This document shows, in pieces, positions 9,977 to 19,494 of a stretch of DNA of 64,000 bases (the stretch's first letter is position 1; each line of letters opens with the position of its first letter). The stretch comes from VRUE01 sp963707965. GTDB taxonomy: Bacteria; Actinomycetota; Thermoleophilia; Solirubrobacterales; 70-9. The notes beneath the pieces were generated by a model, which worked only from the letters and a program-made list of their open reading frames with translations, searched no databases and was not told the origin of the DNA. The position numbers were made by a program, and so were the translations under genes. The stretch covers positions 558,001-622,000 of the forward strand of contig CAVPRR010000004.1 in the NCBI GenBank assembly GCA_963707965.1. Reading direction: 5' to 3'.

Positions 9977-11271
9977 GGACTGGCTCACCGGAGAGCTGTT
10001 CGCCGAGTCAGACGACCCCGCAGCGGTGGAGCGGGAGAGGCGCTGGCGCGAGCGCGAAGAGCGCCGCCGCCAGAGGGACGAGAAGCGGGAAGTCACCGCG
10101 CCCCCGCCCGAGACACCGGCCCCGCCCCCGCCGAGGCACCGGGGCCGCCGGCCGCGCGGAGGCACCGGCCCCCCGTCCGTCCGGGAGAACGGGGCCCAGA
10201 CCATCCCGCCGTGGGGCTGCGGCACTTTCAGCCGTTCGTCGCCACCCGTTGCGGGTCATGGCCGTGCTTGCTGCGGTTGTCCTCGCCTGGTTTCTCATCG
10301 CCCTCATGCAGCCGTTTGCCGGCGACGGTTCCGGCAGGGTCGTCGTCACCATCCCGAAGGGCGCCAGCGTCGCGGAGGTCGGCGATCTGCTCGACCGCAG
10401 GGGTGTCGTCTCCAGTTCGACCCTGTTTCAGGTTCGCGTCACGCTGGCCGGCAAGCGCTCCGACCTCTACCCGGGCCGCTACGCGCTGGCGCATGGCATG
10501 AGCTACGGGGCGGCGATCGACGCTCTCTCGACCGTCCGGGCGAAGAAGACCACGACGGTGACGATCCCCGAGGGATACAGCCGCCCCCAGGCGGCGGGGG
10601 TCGCAAGAGAAGTGGGGCTCACCGGCAGCTACCTGAAGGCGAGCGTGCGCTCGAAGTACCTGAGGCCAGCCGGCTACGGCGGCAAGGGCGCCAGCAGCCT
10701 GGAGGGGTTTCTCTTTCCGGATACCTTCGAGCTGAAGGCGGGCGCCCCCGCTGCTGACCTGGTCCAGCTGCAGCTGCAGGACTTCAAGCGACGAATCAAG
10801 CACGTCGACATGCGCTACGCGCGCTCCAAGAACCTCACCACCTACGACGTGCTGACGATTGCCTCGATGGTCGAGCGGGAGGCTCAGGTGGCGAGCGAGC
10901 GCCGCCTGGTCGCCGCGGTGATCTACAACCGCCTGCACGAAGGGATGCCGCTCGGGATCGATGCGACGATCCGCTTTGCCACCGGCAACTACGCGAACCC
11001 GCTGACCGAATCGGAGCTGGCGGTCGACTCCCCCTACAACACCAGGCTCAACGCCGGCCTGCCACCGGGACCGATCGACAGCCCCGGCCTCGCCTCGATC
11101 GAAGCCGCTGCGCATCCCGCCGGGGTCGACTATCTCTACTACGTGGTGGAGCCGGGGACCTGCGGAAAGCACTCCTTCTCGTCGACCGACGCGCAGTTCC
11201 AGGCCGATGTCGCCCGCTACAACCGCGCCCGCGAAGCGGCTGGCGGTAGGTCGCCGGACACCTGCGAATGA
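9969..11271 (+). CDS. mltG: Endolytic murein transglycosylase MltG, with apparent frameshift near the N-terminus
   Basis: The body of the gene (from about 10249) encodes a membrane segment (VLAAVVLAWFLIALMQPF), a LysM-like domain (VVVTIPKGASVAEVGDLL) and the YceG catalytic domain with SMVEREA (catalytic Glu), IYNRLHEGMPLGIDAT and NAGLPPGPIDSPG. It cuts nascent glycan strands at the outer face of the membrane. The acidic cytoplasmic N-terminus expected for actinobacterial MltG (MTEDWLTGELFAESDDPA, ATG 9969) is present but in a different frame, so reading must shift by one base somewhere in the Pro/Arg-rich stretch, about 10100-10200. The ATG at 9969 overlaps the ruvX stop. If the shift is real, translation could only start at TTG 10249 or ATG 10258. 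The stop overlaps aroE by four bases. Confidence 0.8.
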
Positions 11272-12077
11272 TGCGGCGCCTGGCTGTCCTCGGGCACCCG
11301 GTGACGCACTCCCGCTCGCCGGAGATGCATAACGCCGCCCTGGCCGAGCTGGGGTTGGCCGGGGAATGGAGCTACGAGGCGATCGACGTCTCCCCGGATG
11401 AGCTCGAGGGGCGGGTGCGGGCAATGCCGGAGGAAGGGTTTGTGGGCGCCAACGTAACCGTTCCCCACAAGGGGGCGGCACTCGTCCTCGCGGACGTGCT
11501 GTCCGAGCCGGCCCGCGAGATCGGTGCCGCCAACACACTGAGCTTCGCCGATAGTGAGATCCGCGCCGACAACACCGACGCGGAAGGGTTGCTGGCGGCG
11601 CTGCCCGCCGCGCCGCAGGGTGAGCGAGCGCTTGTGCTGGGCGCGGGCGGCGCCGCGCGCGCGGTGGTCTGGGCGCTGCTTCGCGAGGGGGCTGAGGTGG
11701 ATGTCTGGAACCGCACGGACCTGCGCTCCCGCAACCTCTGCGAGGAACTGGGCGGTGCGCCGGTGGTGGCGCCCGATGCGACCAGCTATCGGCTGATCGT
11801 CAACTCGACCTCGGTCGGATTGCGCGGCGAGGACGCCTTCGCCGAGCTTCCGCTGAGCGCGAGCGGCTTTGTTTCCCAGCAGACCGTTGTGGACCTTGTG
11901 TATGGGGCGGGCCCGAGCCGGCTGCTCGTTGCCGCGGAGGCCGCGGGGGCAACGGTGGTCGATGGGATCGAGGTCCTGGTTCGCCAGGGCGCCCTCTCCC
12001 TCCGGATCTGGACCGGTCGCGAAGCACCGCTCGACACGATGCGTGCCGCTGCGCGCGGTGGGGGGGACGTGTCGTAG
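11268..12077 (+). CDS. aroE: Shikimate dehydrogenase
   Basis: 269 residues. It reduces 3-dehydroshikimate to shikimate with NADPH. The shikimate pocket shows in HSRSPEMHN, NVTVPHKGA (catalytic Lys) and DNTDAEG; the dinucleotide fold shows in GAGGAARAVVWAL. The closing region DGIEVLVRQGALSLRIWTG is typical of the family. The ATG overlaps the mltG stop (ATGA); a second ATG follows immediately. It opens the aro cluster of this operon. Confidence 0.94.
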   Translation: MMRRLAVLGHPVTHSRSPEMHNAALAELGLAGEWSYEAIDVSPDELEGRVRAMPEEGFVGANVTVPHKGAALVLADVLSEPAREIGAANTLSFADSEIRADNTDAEGLLAALPAAPQGERALVLGAGGAARAVVWALLREGAEVDVWNRTDLRSRNLCEELGGAPVVAPDATSYRLIVNSTSVGLRGEDAFAELPLSASGFVSQQTVVDLVYGAGPSRLLVAAEAAGATVVDGIEVLVRQGALSLRIWTGREAPLDTMRAAARGGGDVS

Positions 12078-12139
12078 TGCGACGACGGGGGTCAACTTGC
12101 CAACGTCTCCCAGCGGCCGGCAATCGCTCCGCGCGCCTA

Positions 12140-12145
12140 TAGCCT
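12140..12145 (+). promoter_or_regulatory. -10 box of aroC
   Basis: TAGCCT lies 7 bases before the aroC ATG, within the 75-base gap after aroE. It suggests a second, leaderless promoter inside the aro run. Confidence 0.5.
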
Positions 12146-12152
12146 TGCGTCC

Positions 12153-13319
12153 ATGAGCAGCTTCCGCTTCACCACCGCGGGCGAGTCGCACGGCCCTGGC
12201 CTGACGGCGATCGTCGAGGGCATGCCGGCGGGCCTTCTGCTGGACCGAGAGGCACTCGACCGCGACATGGCGCGCCGCCAGCTCGGCCACGGGCGCGGCG
12301 GGCGGATGCAGATCGAGTCCGATTCGGTCGAGGTCCGCTCCGGCATACGCCACGGCCGGACGCTGGGCAGCCCGATCGCCGTGCTCGTGGCCAACCGCGA
12401 CTACGCGAACTGGGAAGAGCGGATGAATCCCTGGCCGGTCGACGCCGAGGTGGAGGCCGTGCACCTGCCGCGCCCGGGCCATGCGGACCTGGTGGGCGCG
12501 CAGAAGTACGGCCACACGGACATCCGCAATGTGCTGGAGCGGGCCAGCGCCCGGGAGACGGCGGCGCGGGTGGCGGCGGGCTCGATCGCCCGCTCCTTCC
12601 TTGCGGCGCTTGGTGTCAGTGTCCACAGCCACGTGACGCAGATCGCCTCGGTGACGGTGCCCGAGTGCCCTGACCTGGGTCCAGAGGACTTCGACGGGGT
12701 CGACGAGGACCCGGTGCGCTGTCTCGACCCCGACGCGAGCACCGCGATGGTTGCGGAGATAGACCGCCTGCGAAAGGCCAACGAGAGCCTTGGCGGCAGC
12801 TTCGAGGTGCGCGCCTTCGGCCTCGTGCCGGGGCTGGGCTCCCATGTCTCATGGGAGGAGCGCCTCGATGGGCGCCTGGCGGGCGCCGTCGCCTCGATCC
12901 AGTCGGTGAAGGGAGTCGCGATCGGCGAGGCATGGGACGTCGCCGGGCGGCCCGGCTCGGCGGCTCACGACGAGATCTTCTGGTCGGAGGAGCGCGGCTA
13001 CTACCGCAACACCAACCACGCGGGGGGTCTCGAGGGCGGGATGACCAACGGCATGCCGCTCTCGGTGCGCGCTGCGATCAAGCCGATCTCGACCCTCACC
13101 AAGCCGCTTCGCTCGGTCGACACCGAGACCAGGGAGCCCGCCCAGGCGCTGCGCGAGCGCACCGACTCGACCGTGGTGCCGGCCGCCGCCGTCGTCGGCG
13201 AGGCGATGGTCTGCCTGACTCTGGCTCGCTGCTACCGCGAGAAGCTGGGTGGCGACCACATCGATGACGTGCTCGCCGCCCTCGATGCCTACAAGAAGCG
13301 CATCGACTGGCGGGGGTGA
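12153..13319 (+). CDS. aroC: Chorismate synthase
   Basis: 388 residues, full length. It converts EPSP to chorismate with reduced FMN. Signatures are TTAGESHGPGLTAIVEGMPAG at the start, GHGRGGRM, GSPIAVLVANRDY, RPGHADLVGAQKYGH, ARETAARVAAGSIAR and GGLEGGMTNGMPL. The C-terminus KPLRSVDTETREP is also typical. It is the last enzyme of the common aromatic pathway and lies four bases upstream of aroKB. Confidence 0.96.
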   Translation: MSSFRFTTAGESHGPGLTAIVEGMPAGLLLDREALDRDMARRQLGHGRGGRMQIESDSVEVRSGIRHGRTLGSPIAVLVANRDYANWEERMNPWPVDAEVEAVHLPRPGHADLVGAQKYGHTDIRNVLERASARETAARVAAGSIARSFLAALGVSVHSHVTQIASVTVPECPDLGPEDFDGVDEDPVRCLDPDASTAMVAEIDRLRKANESLGGSFEVRAFGLVPGLGSHVSWEERLDGRLAGAVASIQSVKGVAIGEAWDVAGRPGSAAHDEIFWSEERGYYRNTNHAGGLEGGMTNGMPLSVRAAIKPISTLTKPLRSVDTETREPAQALRERTDSTVVPAAAVVGEAMVCLTLARCYREKLGGDHIDDVLAALDAYKKRIDWRG

Positions 13320-13323
13320 GCCG

Positions 13324-14856
13324 GTGAGCCAGCCGGCGATCGTCTTCATCGGGTTCATGGGAGCCGGCAAGTCGGCGGCGCTTGCTGCGGCACGCGAGGC
13401 CGGCCTGGACACGACCGAGACGGATGAGCTGATGGAGCGCGAGCTGGGGATGTCGATTGCCGAGTGCTTCGAGCGCGATGGGGAGGAGGCGTTCCGCGCT
13501 CGCGAGTCCGAGATCGCCGGCGCCCTGCTCGAGCGGGCAGAAGGCGGGGCGATTGCGCTCGGCGGAGGGTCCGTTCTCTCGGAGCGCGTTCGTTCCGCGC
13601 TGGGCCGGCATACCGTCGTCTGGCTCGACGTGGACGCCGGTACCGCGTGGGAGCGCGTTTCGGACAGCGACCGGCCCCTCGCGCGGGAACGTACCCGATT
13701 CGATGCCCTTCTTGCCGATCGGAAGCCGCTGTACGAAGCGCTGGCCAACGCGGTGCTGTCGGGGGGCGATCCGGAGACGGTGATTCGGGCGCTGCCTGCG
13801 ATCCAGGCGCTGGCGGAGCTGCCGAGCGGCGCGAGGCTGCTGTGGGCTGGCAGTGGCTCCGGCGGGTACCCGGTGCTGGTCGGCCGGGGGCTGCTGGATG
13901 CGGGCTGGTGGCCGCTGGAGAGCCGGCGATTCTGCATAACCGACACCGCCGTCGGGGCGCTCTACGCGGATCGTCTCGCGCCGCTCGAGTCCCGGATCGA
14001 GGTTCCGCCGGGCGAGGGAGCCAAGACGCTGGCGGAGGTGGAGCGGGTGCTGCGCGAGCTGGCCCGCGCCGGAATGACCCGCGAGGATCACGTCGTGGCG
14101 CTCGGCGGCGGCGTCGTCGGAGACCTTGCGGGGTTCTGCGCCCACACCTACCAGCGCGGCGTACCCGTGGTGCAGGTCCCGACCTCGCTTGTCGCTCAGG
14201 TCGACTCCGCCTATGGCGGCAAGACCGGCGTCGACCTGCCCGAGGGCAAGAACTACGCGGGCGCCTACCACCTGCCGGCGGCGGTGATCGCCGACACCGA
14301 CACCCTGTCGAGCCTGTCCCCGGAAGAGCTGGCGGCGGGCTTCGTCGAGGTTGTGAAGACGGGGCTCCTGGTCGGCGGCGAGCTGTGGGAGCGGGTGCGG
14401 ACGATCGATTCGCTGCAGGCAGGCGCCCTCGACGACGTCGTCTTCGCCTGTGCCCGCCACAAGTGCGAGGTGGTTGCCGCCGACGAGCGCGACCGGGGTC
14501 TTCGCGCAACGCTCAACCTGGGTCACACGGTCGGGCACGCGATCGAGGCGGCCAGCGGCTACTCGCGCTATCGCCACGGCGAGGCGGTTGGACTGGGTCT
14601 GCTGGCGGCGCTGCGCCTCTCGGAGGCGCCGGAGCTTGGCGATGAGGTCGGGGCGATCCTGCGTCGCCACGGACTGCCGGTTGCCCTCGACCCCGGCGTC
14701 GGTGTGGACGCCACGCTTGATGCCCTTCAGCGGGACAAGAAGCGCACCGCCGCGGGGGTCGGTTTCGTGCTTCTCGCTGAACCCGGCGCGCCGCGGATCG
14801 GGCAACTCGTCGATCCGGATAGGGTCCGGGCAGCCGTGGAGGAGTTGCGCGAATGA
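13324..14856 (+). CDS. aroKB: Fused shikimate kinase / 3-dehydroquinate synthase
   Basis: 510 residues in two domains. Residues 1-165 are shikimate kinase: P-loop GFMGAGKS (10-17), TDELMERELG, FRARESEI and ALGGGSVLSE. From about 175 on is 3-dehydroquinate synthase, with NAD-binding GGGVVGDLAGF, QVPTSLVAQVDSAYGGKTG, and the zinc site LNLGHTVGHAIE (about 396-407) with RHGEAVGLG. Thus steps 2 and 5 of the shikimate pathway sit on one chain. The GTG at 13324 places the P-loop right at the N-terminus; it follows aroC by four bases and overlaps aroQ by four (ATGA). Such fusions are known in some Actinobacteria and Thermotogae. Confidence 0.95.
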   Translation: MSQPAIVFIGFMGAGKSAALAAAREAGLDTTETDELMERELGMSIAECFERDGEEAFRARESEIAGALLERAEGGAIALGGGSVLSERVRSALGRHTVVWLDVDAGTAWERVSDSDRPLARERTRFDALLADRKPLYEALANAVLSGGDPETVIRALPAIQALAELPSGARLLWAGSGSGGYPVLVGRGLLDAGWWPLESRRFCITDTAVGALYADRLAPLESRIEVPPGEGAKTLAEVERVLRELARAGMTREDHVVALGGGVVGDLAGFCAHTYQRGVPVVQVPTSLVAQVDSAYGGKTGVDLPEGKNYAGAYHLPAAVIADTDTLSSLSPEELAAGFVEVVKTGLLVGGELWERVRTIDSLQAGALDDVVFACARHKCEVVAADERDRGLRATLNLGHTVGHAIEAASGYSRYRHGEAVGLGLLAALRLSEAPELGDEVGAILRRHGLPVALDPGVGVDATLDALQRDKKRTAAGVGFVLLAEPGAPRIGQLVDPDRVRAAVEELRE

Positions 14857-15314
14857 CTTCCGCCCACAACCGCGTGGCGGTGCTGCACGGTGTCAACTTC
14901 GACATCCTCGAGCGCCGCGACCCGGAGCTGTACGGCGGCCTTTCGCTGCACGAGCTCGAGGGGAAGATCCAGAGCTGGGCCCGTGAGCTGGGGCTGGAAG
15001 CGATCTTCTTCCAGACCAATGCGGAGGGCGAGTTCGTCGAGTACCTGCACCGGGTGCCGGAGCTGGCCGATGCGGCGCTGGTCAACGCCGGGGCCTGGAC
15101 CCACTACAGCCGGGCGATCGGCGATGCCCTCCAGGTGGCCGACCTTCCAGCCGTGGAGATCCACCTCTCCGACGTCGAGTCGCGCGAGGACTGGCGCCGG
15201 GTCTCGGTCTTCGACGGGCTGGTGCTGGAGAAGGTCTCGGGGAGGGGCCCCGACGGGTATCGCGACGCGCTCGCGACCCTGGCCCGCGCTCTCGGTGTAG
15301 ACGGCGAGCGATGA
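14853..15314 (+). CDS. aroQ: Type II 3-dehydroquinate dehydratase
   Basis: 153 residues, the usual subunit size for the dodecameric enzyme that turns 3-dehydroquinate into 3-dehydroshikimate. The catalytic Tyr fits Tyr27 (DPELYGG), with Asn78 (VNAGAWTHYS), His104 (EIHLSD) and Arg111 or Arg115 completing the site. The first strand reads LHGVNFDIL instead of the common LNGPNLNLL, a modest divergence. It overlaps aroKB and the next gene by four bases at each end, so it lies in the middle of a coupled operon. Confidence 0.92.
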   Translation: MTSAHNRVAVLHGVNFDILERRDPELYGGLSLHELEGKIQSWARELGLEAIFFQTNAEGEFVEYLHRVPELADAALVNAGAWTHYSRAIGDALQVADLPAVEIHLSDVESREDWRRVSVFDGLVLEKVSGRGPDGYRDALATLARALGVDGER

Positions 15315-16369
15315 GAGGCCGGGGCGACCGTCTCGCCGGCGGGCTCGCCGAGCGCGAGCTCGACCGGATGCTGGTCATGCAGCTCGTCAACGTCTCCTAC
15401 CTCACCGGGTTCGGCGGCACCAACGGCGCCTGCGTATGCGGGCCCGACACCCGACTCTTCTTCACCGATTTCCGCTATTCGGAGCGGGCCGAAGCAGAGG
15501 TCGAAGGCTGGGACGTCGTCACGGTCGAGGGGGACTGGCTGCCCTCCATTGCAGAGCGCCTGACCGGAAGGGTCGGGTTCGAGGACGACCACCTCGCGGT
15601 GCGCGCGCTCAAACGGCTGGAAGAGAAGCGGCCGGACGGAGTTGAGCTCGTGGCGGCGGGTGGGACAGTCGAGAACCTGCGCCGGGTCAAGGACGCCACC
15701 GAGCTCGAGGCGATCGCCGCCGCGGCGAAGCTTGCCGACGAGGTATGGCGCTGGAGCCTGGAGCGCGGCCTCTCCGGACGCAGTGAGCGGGATGTGGCTC
15801 GGTCTGCCGAAGCGAGAATCCGCGAGCTGGACGGCGATCCCTCCTTCCCAGCGATCGTCGCCGCCGGGCCGAACGGCGCCCTGCCGCACGCCGAGCCGGG
15901 AGAGCGCGAGATCGGTCGGGGGGAGCTGGTCGTCTTCGACATGGGGGCCAGGCTGGATGGCTACTGCTCCGACGGAACCCGCACCGTCGCCACCGGCGAT
16001 CCCGGCGAGCGCGCCCGGGAGGTCTACGAGCTGGTGCGGCGGGCGCAGCTCGCAGCGCTTGACGCCGTCGCCGCGGGGGTCGGGGGCGAGGCGGTTGACA
16101 CCGCTGCCCGGCAGGAGATCGATGCGGCCGGCCATGGGGAGCGCTTCGGCCACGGGCTCGGCCATGGCGTGGGCCTCGAGGTGCACGAGGCTCCGCGCCT
16201 CTCACAGCGCTCCGAGGACGTGCTGGAGGCGGGCGAGGTCGTGACGATCGAGCCGGGTGTCTACATTCCCGGCGAGCTTGGCGTGCGGATCGAGGACCTC
16301 GTCGTTGTCGAGGAGGGCGGCTGTCGCAACCTGAGCGGCCTGCCCAAGGATCTACTGCTCGTCGATTAG
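15311..16369 (+). CDS. pepP: M24-family Xaa-Pro aminopeptidase
   Basis: 352 residues. The N-terminal creatinase-like domain (about 1-125) is followed by the pita-bread metallopeptidase fold. The five metal ligands are seen as Asp in FDMGA (~210), Asp in YCSDGTRT (~221), His in FGHGLGHGVGLEVHE (~283), Glu in IEPG (~314) and Glu in RIEDL (~327). It removes N-terminal residues before proline. In many actinobacteria the gene sits between aroQ and efp; here efp is 3.8 kb further on. It overlaps aroQ by four bases. Confidence 0.9.
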   Translation: MRGRGDRLAGGLAERELDRMLVMQLVNVSYLTGFGGTNGACVCGPDTRLFFTDFRYSERAEAEVEGWDVVTVEGDWLPSIAERLTGRVGFEDDHLAVRALKRLEEKRPDGVELVAAGGTVENLRRVKDATELEAIAAAAKLADEVWRWSLERGLSGRSERDVARSAEARIRELDGDPSFPAIVAAGPNGALPHAEPGEREIGRGELVVFDMGARLDGYCSDGTRTVATGDPGERAREVYELVRRAQLAALDAVAAGVGGEAVDTAARQEIDAAGHGERFGHGLGHGVGLEVHEAPRLSQRSEDVLEAGEVVTIEPGVYIPGELGVRIEDLVVVEEGGCRNLSGLPKDLLLVD

Positions 16370-16433
16370 CGGAAATGGGCGGGATCTCCGCTGCAGCTCT
16401 AAGTATCTGCATTCGCAGGCCGATGCGGACTCC

Positions 16434-17528
16434 GTGAGACTGACCGCCGCAACGATGCGCCCCGCGCATGGGGTCGCCGGAGCCGCCCCATCGGCTCCGG
16501 AAAAGGAATCGCTGGCGGCGATTCGCGAGGACGCCCGCCGCGGGCGCCTGTTGGACATGGAGATGCGGTTGCGCCGCTACCGGCTGGCGTGCTTCGCGAT
16601 CCTGGCCCTGGCCCTTGCCTCCGTCGCGTCGGAGGTGGGCTGGTGGTGGATGGCGCCACTCCTGGTCGGGCTCGGTGGCTTCGCGGTCGCCGATCGCTTC
16701 ATGCGCAGCAGCGCTCACCCCGCCGTCTGGGTTGCCACCGCCTGGGCGATCCTGCCGCTCCTGCTCGCCGACGCCGTGGTCATGACCGGGGGCGCGGCCA
16801 GCCCGGCTCTGATGTGGTTCGCATTGCCGGCGATAACGCTCGGCGCCCGCTTCGAGCCGCGAGGCACTGTGCTCGGCACCGCCTACATCCTGGCTCTGCT
16901 GCTGGCCAGCACCGTCGGGCTCGACCCCGCAACCGCCTCCGAGCATCACCAGCACCTGGTCGCAGCGGTTGCGCTCGTCCTCTGCTCGGTCGTCCTCTCC
17001 GGCGCGCTGGTCGAATCCGATCGCGCCCACCGGCGCCGCGCCACCCTCGATCCGCTCACCGGTCTCTTCAACCGCAACGCCCTGGAGCAGCGGCTCAGCG
17101 AGCTCGACGCCCCGCCGGCAAACGAGGGGGACCAGCGCGTCTCGCACGCTTTGCTGCTCTGCGATCTCGATCACTTCAAGCGGGTCAACGATCAGCTTGG
17201 GCATCCCGCCGGCGACGCCGTGCTGCAGGAGGTGGCCTACACGATGCGTTCCGTGCTGCGTGCCGGTGACTCCATCTATCGCATTGGCGGGGAGGAGATC
17301 CTGGTGGTCCTCCCCGGTGCCAGCGAAGCGGACGCGGTCGACATCGCCGAGCGCCTGCGCCGGGCGGTGCGCGATCGCCGCCCGGTGGGCGTGTCGGTGA
17401 CGGTCAGCATCGGCGTTGCCGTTTCAGGCCCAGGGGAGCGCGACACGGACAGGCTGGTGAGCCTGGCGGATGCGGCGCTCTACTCGGCGAAGGCGGGCGG
17501 CCGCGACAGGGTCGTCGTCGGCAGCTGA
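16434..17528 (+). CDS. Membrane diguanylate cyclase (GGDEF)
   Basis: 364 residues. About six hydrophobic segments (50-195) form a membrane sensor region with no recognisable ligand domain. The C-terminal GGDEF domain starts RRATLDPLTGLFNRNALEQRL and has the active-site GGEEI (about 285-289), so it should make cyclic di-GMP from GTP. A product-inhibition I-site RxxD is present as RAGD, five residues before GGEEI. GTG 16434 is the longest reasonable start; ATG 16455 is an alternative. A possible -10 (TAAGTAT, about 16400) lies upstream. No phosphodiesterase is seen in the window. Confidence 0.9.
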   Translation: MRLTAATMRPAHGVAGAAPSAPEKESLAAIREDARRGRLLDMEMRLRRYRLACFAILALALASVASEVGWWWMAPLLVGLGGFAVADRFMRSSAHPAVWVATAWAILPLLLADAVVMTGGAASPALMWFALPAITLGARFEPRGTVLGTAYILALLLASTVGLDPATASEHHQHLVAAVALVLCSVVLSGALVESDRAHRRRATLDPLTGLFNRNALEQRLSELDAPPANEGDQRVSHALLLCDLDHFKRVNDQLGHPAGDAVLQEVAYTMRSVLRAGDSIYRIGGEEILVVLPGASEADAVDIAERLRRAVRDRRPVGVSVTVSIGVAVSGPGERDTDRLVSLADAALYSAKAGGRDRVVVGS

Positions 17529-17554
17529 TCGCGCCAGGCGAGCTCAAACGGGTA

Positions 17555-18604
17555 TCAGCGACTGAGGTCGACGCCCTCGCGCAGCCGCGCGGCGAAGGCG
17601 GCGATCAGCTCCACGGCTGCCTCGACGTCGGCGAGGTCGACCAGCTCGACCGGCGAGTGCATGTAGCGCAGCGGGATCGAGACGAGGCCGGTCGGGACAC
17701 CTGAGCGGGATATCTGGATCGCGTCGGCGTCGGTTCCGGTGCTGCGCCCGCTGGCGCTGATCGTGTGCTCGATCCCGGCCTCCTCCGCGGTCTCCACCAG
17801 CAGCTCGAAGACCTTGGGGGAGAGGGTCGAGCCCCGCCCGATCGCCGGTCCTGACCCGAGCGGGTGGCTGCCGATCTCCTTCTCATCGATTCCGGGAGCG
17901 TCGGTTGCGTGCGTCACGTCGACCGCCACCGCCAGGTCGGGCCGGACCTCGAACGCGGATGTCCGCGCCCCATAGAGGCCAATCTCCTCCTGGACCGCCG
18001 CGATTGCGGCGAAGCTGCCGCTGAGCGAATCGCGCTCATGGCAGCGCCGCAGCGCCTCGAGCGCGACGTAGGCGCCGAGCCGGTTGTCCATCGCTCGGGA
18101 CACCAGCCGCCCGCTCGCCAGGCGCGTAGGCTCGGCGGAGATCACCGCCGGATCGCCGACCCGAACCAGCCCCGCGGCCTCGTCCCGATCGGCGGCGCCG
18201 ATATCGATGTGAAGGCGTTTCATCTCAACGACCTTCTTGCGCTGCTCCGCATCGAGCAGGTGCAGCGGCTTGCGACCCAGCACACCCGGCACGAGGCCGT
18301 CCCTTCCCTGCACCTCGACGCGCTGGCCGACCAGGATCTGGGGGTCCCAACCGCCGATCGGGGAGAAATAGAGGAAGCCCTTCTCGTCGATGTGGGTGAT
18401 CACCAGGCCGATCTCGTCGATGTGGCCGACCACGGCAAGCAGCGGCTCGCCCTCGCCGATCCGGGCGATCGAGGAGCCGAGCCCGTCGGTTGACAGGGAG
18501 GCAAACGAAGCCTCCTCACGCCAGACGGCGGCAGCCGGCCCCTCGTGGCCGGATGGGGCCGCGGGGCGAAGCAGCTTGTCGAGAAGGGCGGGAACCTCGA
18601 ACAT
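17555..18604 (-). CDS. M42-family aminopeptidase (FrvX/glutamyl aminopeptidase type)
   Basis: 349 residues. The two-metal site is complete: His61 (VGHIDEIG), Asp173 (SRAMDNRLGAY), catalytic/ligand Glu206-Glu207 (VQEEIGLYGA), Asp229 (AVDVTHATDAPG) and His316 (RYMHSPVE). Members form tetrahedral 12-mers that trim peptides in the cytosol. The ATG at 18604 (MFEVPALLDKLL) gives the normal N-terminus; an upstream extension to 18703 would run into the divergent SDR gene. It shares a 70-base divergent promoter region with that gene. Confidence 0.9.
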   Translation of the reverse strand: MFEVPALLDKLLRPAAPSGHEGPAAAVWREEASFASLSTDGLGSSIARIGEGEPLLAVVGHIDEIGLVITHIDEKGFLYFSPIGGWDPQILVGQRVEVQGRDGLVPGVLGRKPLHLLDAEQRKKVVEMKRLHIDIGAADRDEAAGLVRVGDPAVISAEPTRLASGRLVSRAMDNRLGAYVALEALRRCHERDSLSGSFAAIAAVQEEIGLYGARTSAFEVRPDLAVAVDVTHATDAPGIDEKEIGSHPLGSGPAIGRGSTLSPKVFELLVETAEEAGIEHTISASGRSTGTDADAIQISRSGVPTGLVSIPLRYMHSPVELVDLADVEAAVELIAAFAARLREGVDLSR

Positions 18605-18661
18605 CGGAGGAGTACCAGTATGTCGCCTCCGGAGATCCCTTGCGGGGGCGGGCGATTCGAA

Positions 18662-18667
18662 TAGCGT
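18662..18667 (+). promoter_or_regulatory. -10 box of the SDR gene
   Basis: TAGCGT lies 7 bases before the GTG start, inside the 70-base gap shared with the divergent M42 gene. Confidence 0.5.
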
Positions 18668-18674
18668 TGCGGAG

Positions 18675-19478
18675 GTGGGAGCGACGAGGACAGCGCTGAT
18701 CACCGGTGCTTCGAGCGGAATCGGCGAGGCAACAGCGAAGCGGCTTGCCCGCGAGCCCGGGATGGAGCTTGTCCTCGTGGCGCGTCGCGAGGAGCGGCTG
18801 CAGGCGCTTGCCGAGTCGCTTCCCTGCAGGGCGACATACCTGGCGGTCGACCTGACCGACCCCGACGCGCCCGAGCGAGCTCGGGCGCATGTCGCCGAGC
18901 ATCACGAGCGGCTCTCCCTGCTTGTCAACAACGCGGGGGCCGCCTGGCGCGCCGGCTTTTCCGATGGCGGCCACGCGAACGTACGCCGCCACATGGAGCT
19001 CAACTTCGACGCGGTCGTCCGGCTCACCGAGGCGCTGCTTCCCGCTCTGAGGGAGTCCGCGCCCAGCGCGATCGTCAACGTCGCGAGCACCGCCGGCCGC
19101 GTATCCCGCGCCGGCACCGGCTCCTACTCGGCGAGCAAGTTCGCCCTGATCGGGTGGAGCGACTCCCTCTATGCCGAGGAGCGCCCGCACGGAGTCCACG
19201 TGGGACTTGTCCTGCCCGGGTTCATCGCCACCGAGGGGTTCCCGGCGACGGAGCTCCGCGAGCGGGCTCTGACCCGCTGGTTGGTATCCAAGCCCGAGCG
19301 GGTTGCCGAGGCGATTGTCGACACCGGCCTTCACGGCAGGGCCGAGCGCTATGTGCCGCGCTTCTACGGCTTGGCGGCGATCCTGCGCGTTGTGGCGCCG
19401 AGTCTGGTCCGGCGGGTGCTTGCGGGCGGCTCCGCTTCGCGGCTCACGACCAGCACGGGCGCAGAATCGTCCGACTGA
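18675..19478 (+). CDS. Short-chain dehydrogenase/reductase
   Basis: 267 residues, classical SDR. The NAD(P)-binding motif is TGASSGIG (10-17), the structural NNAG is at 85-88, and the full catalytic tetrad is present as Asn110, Ser138, Tyr151 and Lys155 (SYSASKFAL). An Arg-Arg-Glu segment after the second strand (VARREERL) favours NADP. The C-terminal ~60 residues after the catalytic core (FYGLAAILRVVAPSLVRRVL) are hydrophobic and may touch the membrane, as in lipid- or retinol-type SDRs. The substrate cannot be told. GTG 18675 starts directly at the Rossmann fold. Confidence 0.88.
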   Translation: MGATRTALITGASSGIGEATAKRLAREPGMELVLVARREERLQALAESLPCRATYLAVDLTDPDAPERARAHVAEHHERLSLLVNNAGAAWRAGFSDGGHANVRRHMELNFDAVVRLTEALLPALRESAPSAIVNVASTAGRVSRAGTGSYSASKFALIGWSDSLYAEERPHGVHVGLVLPGFIATEGFPATELRERALTRWLVSKPERVAEAIVDTGLHGRAERYVPRFYGLAAILRVVAPSLVRRVLAGGSASRLTTSTGAESSD

Positions 19479-19494
19479 CGCACCCCACCGCGCT

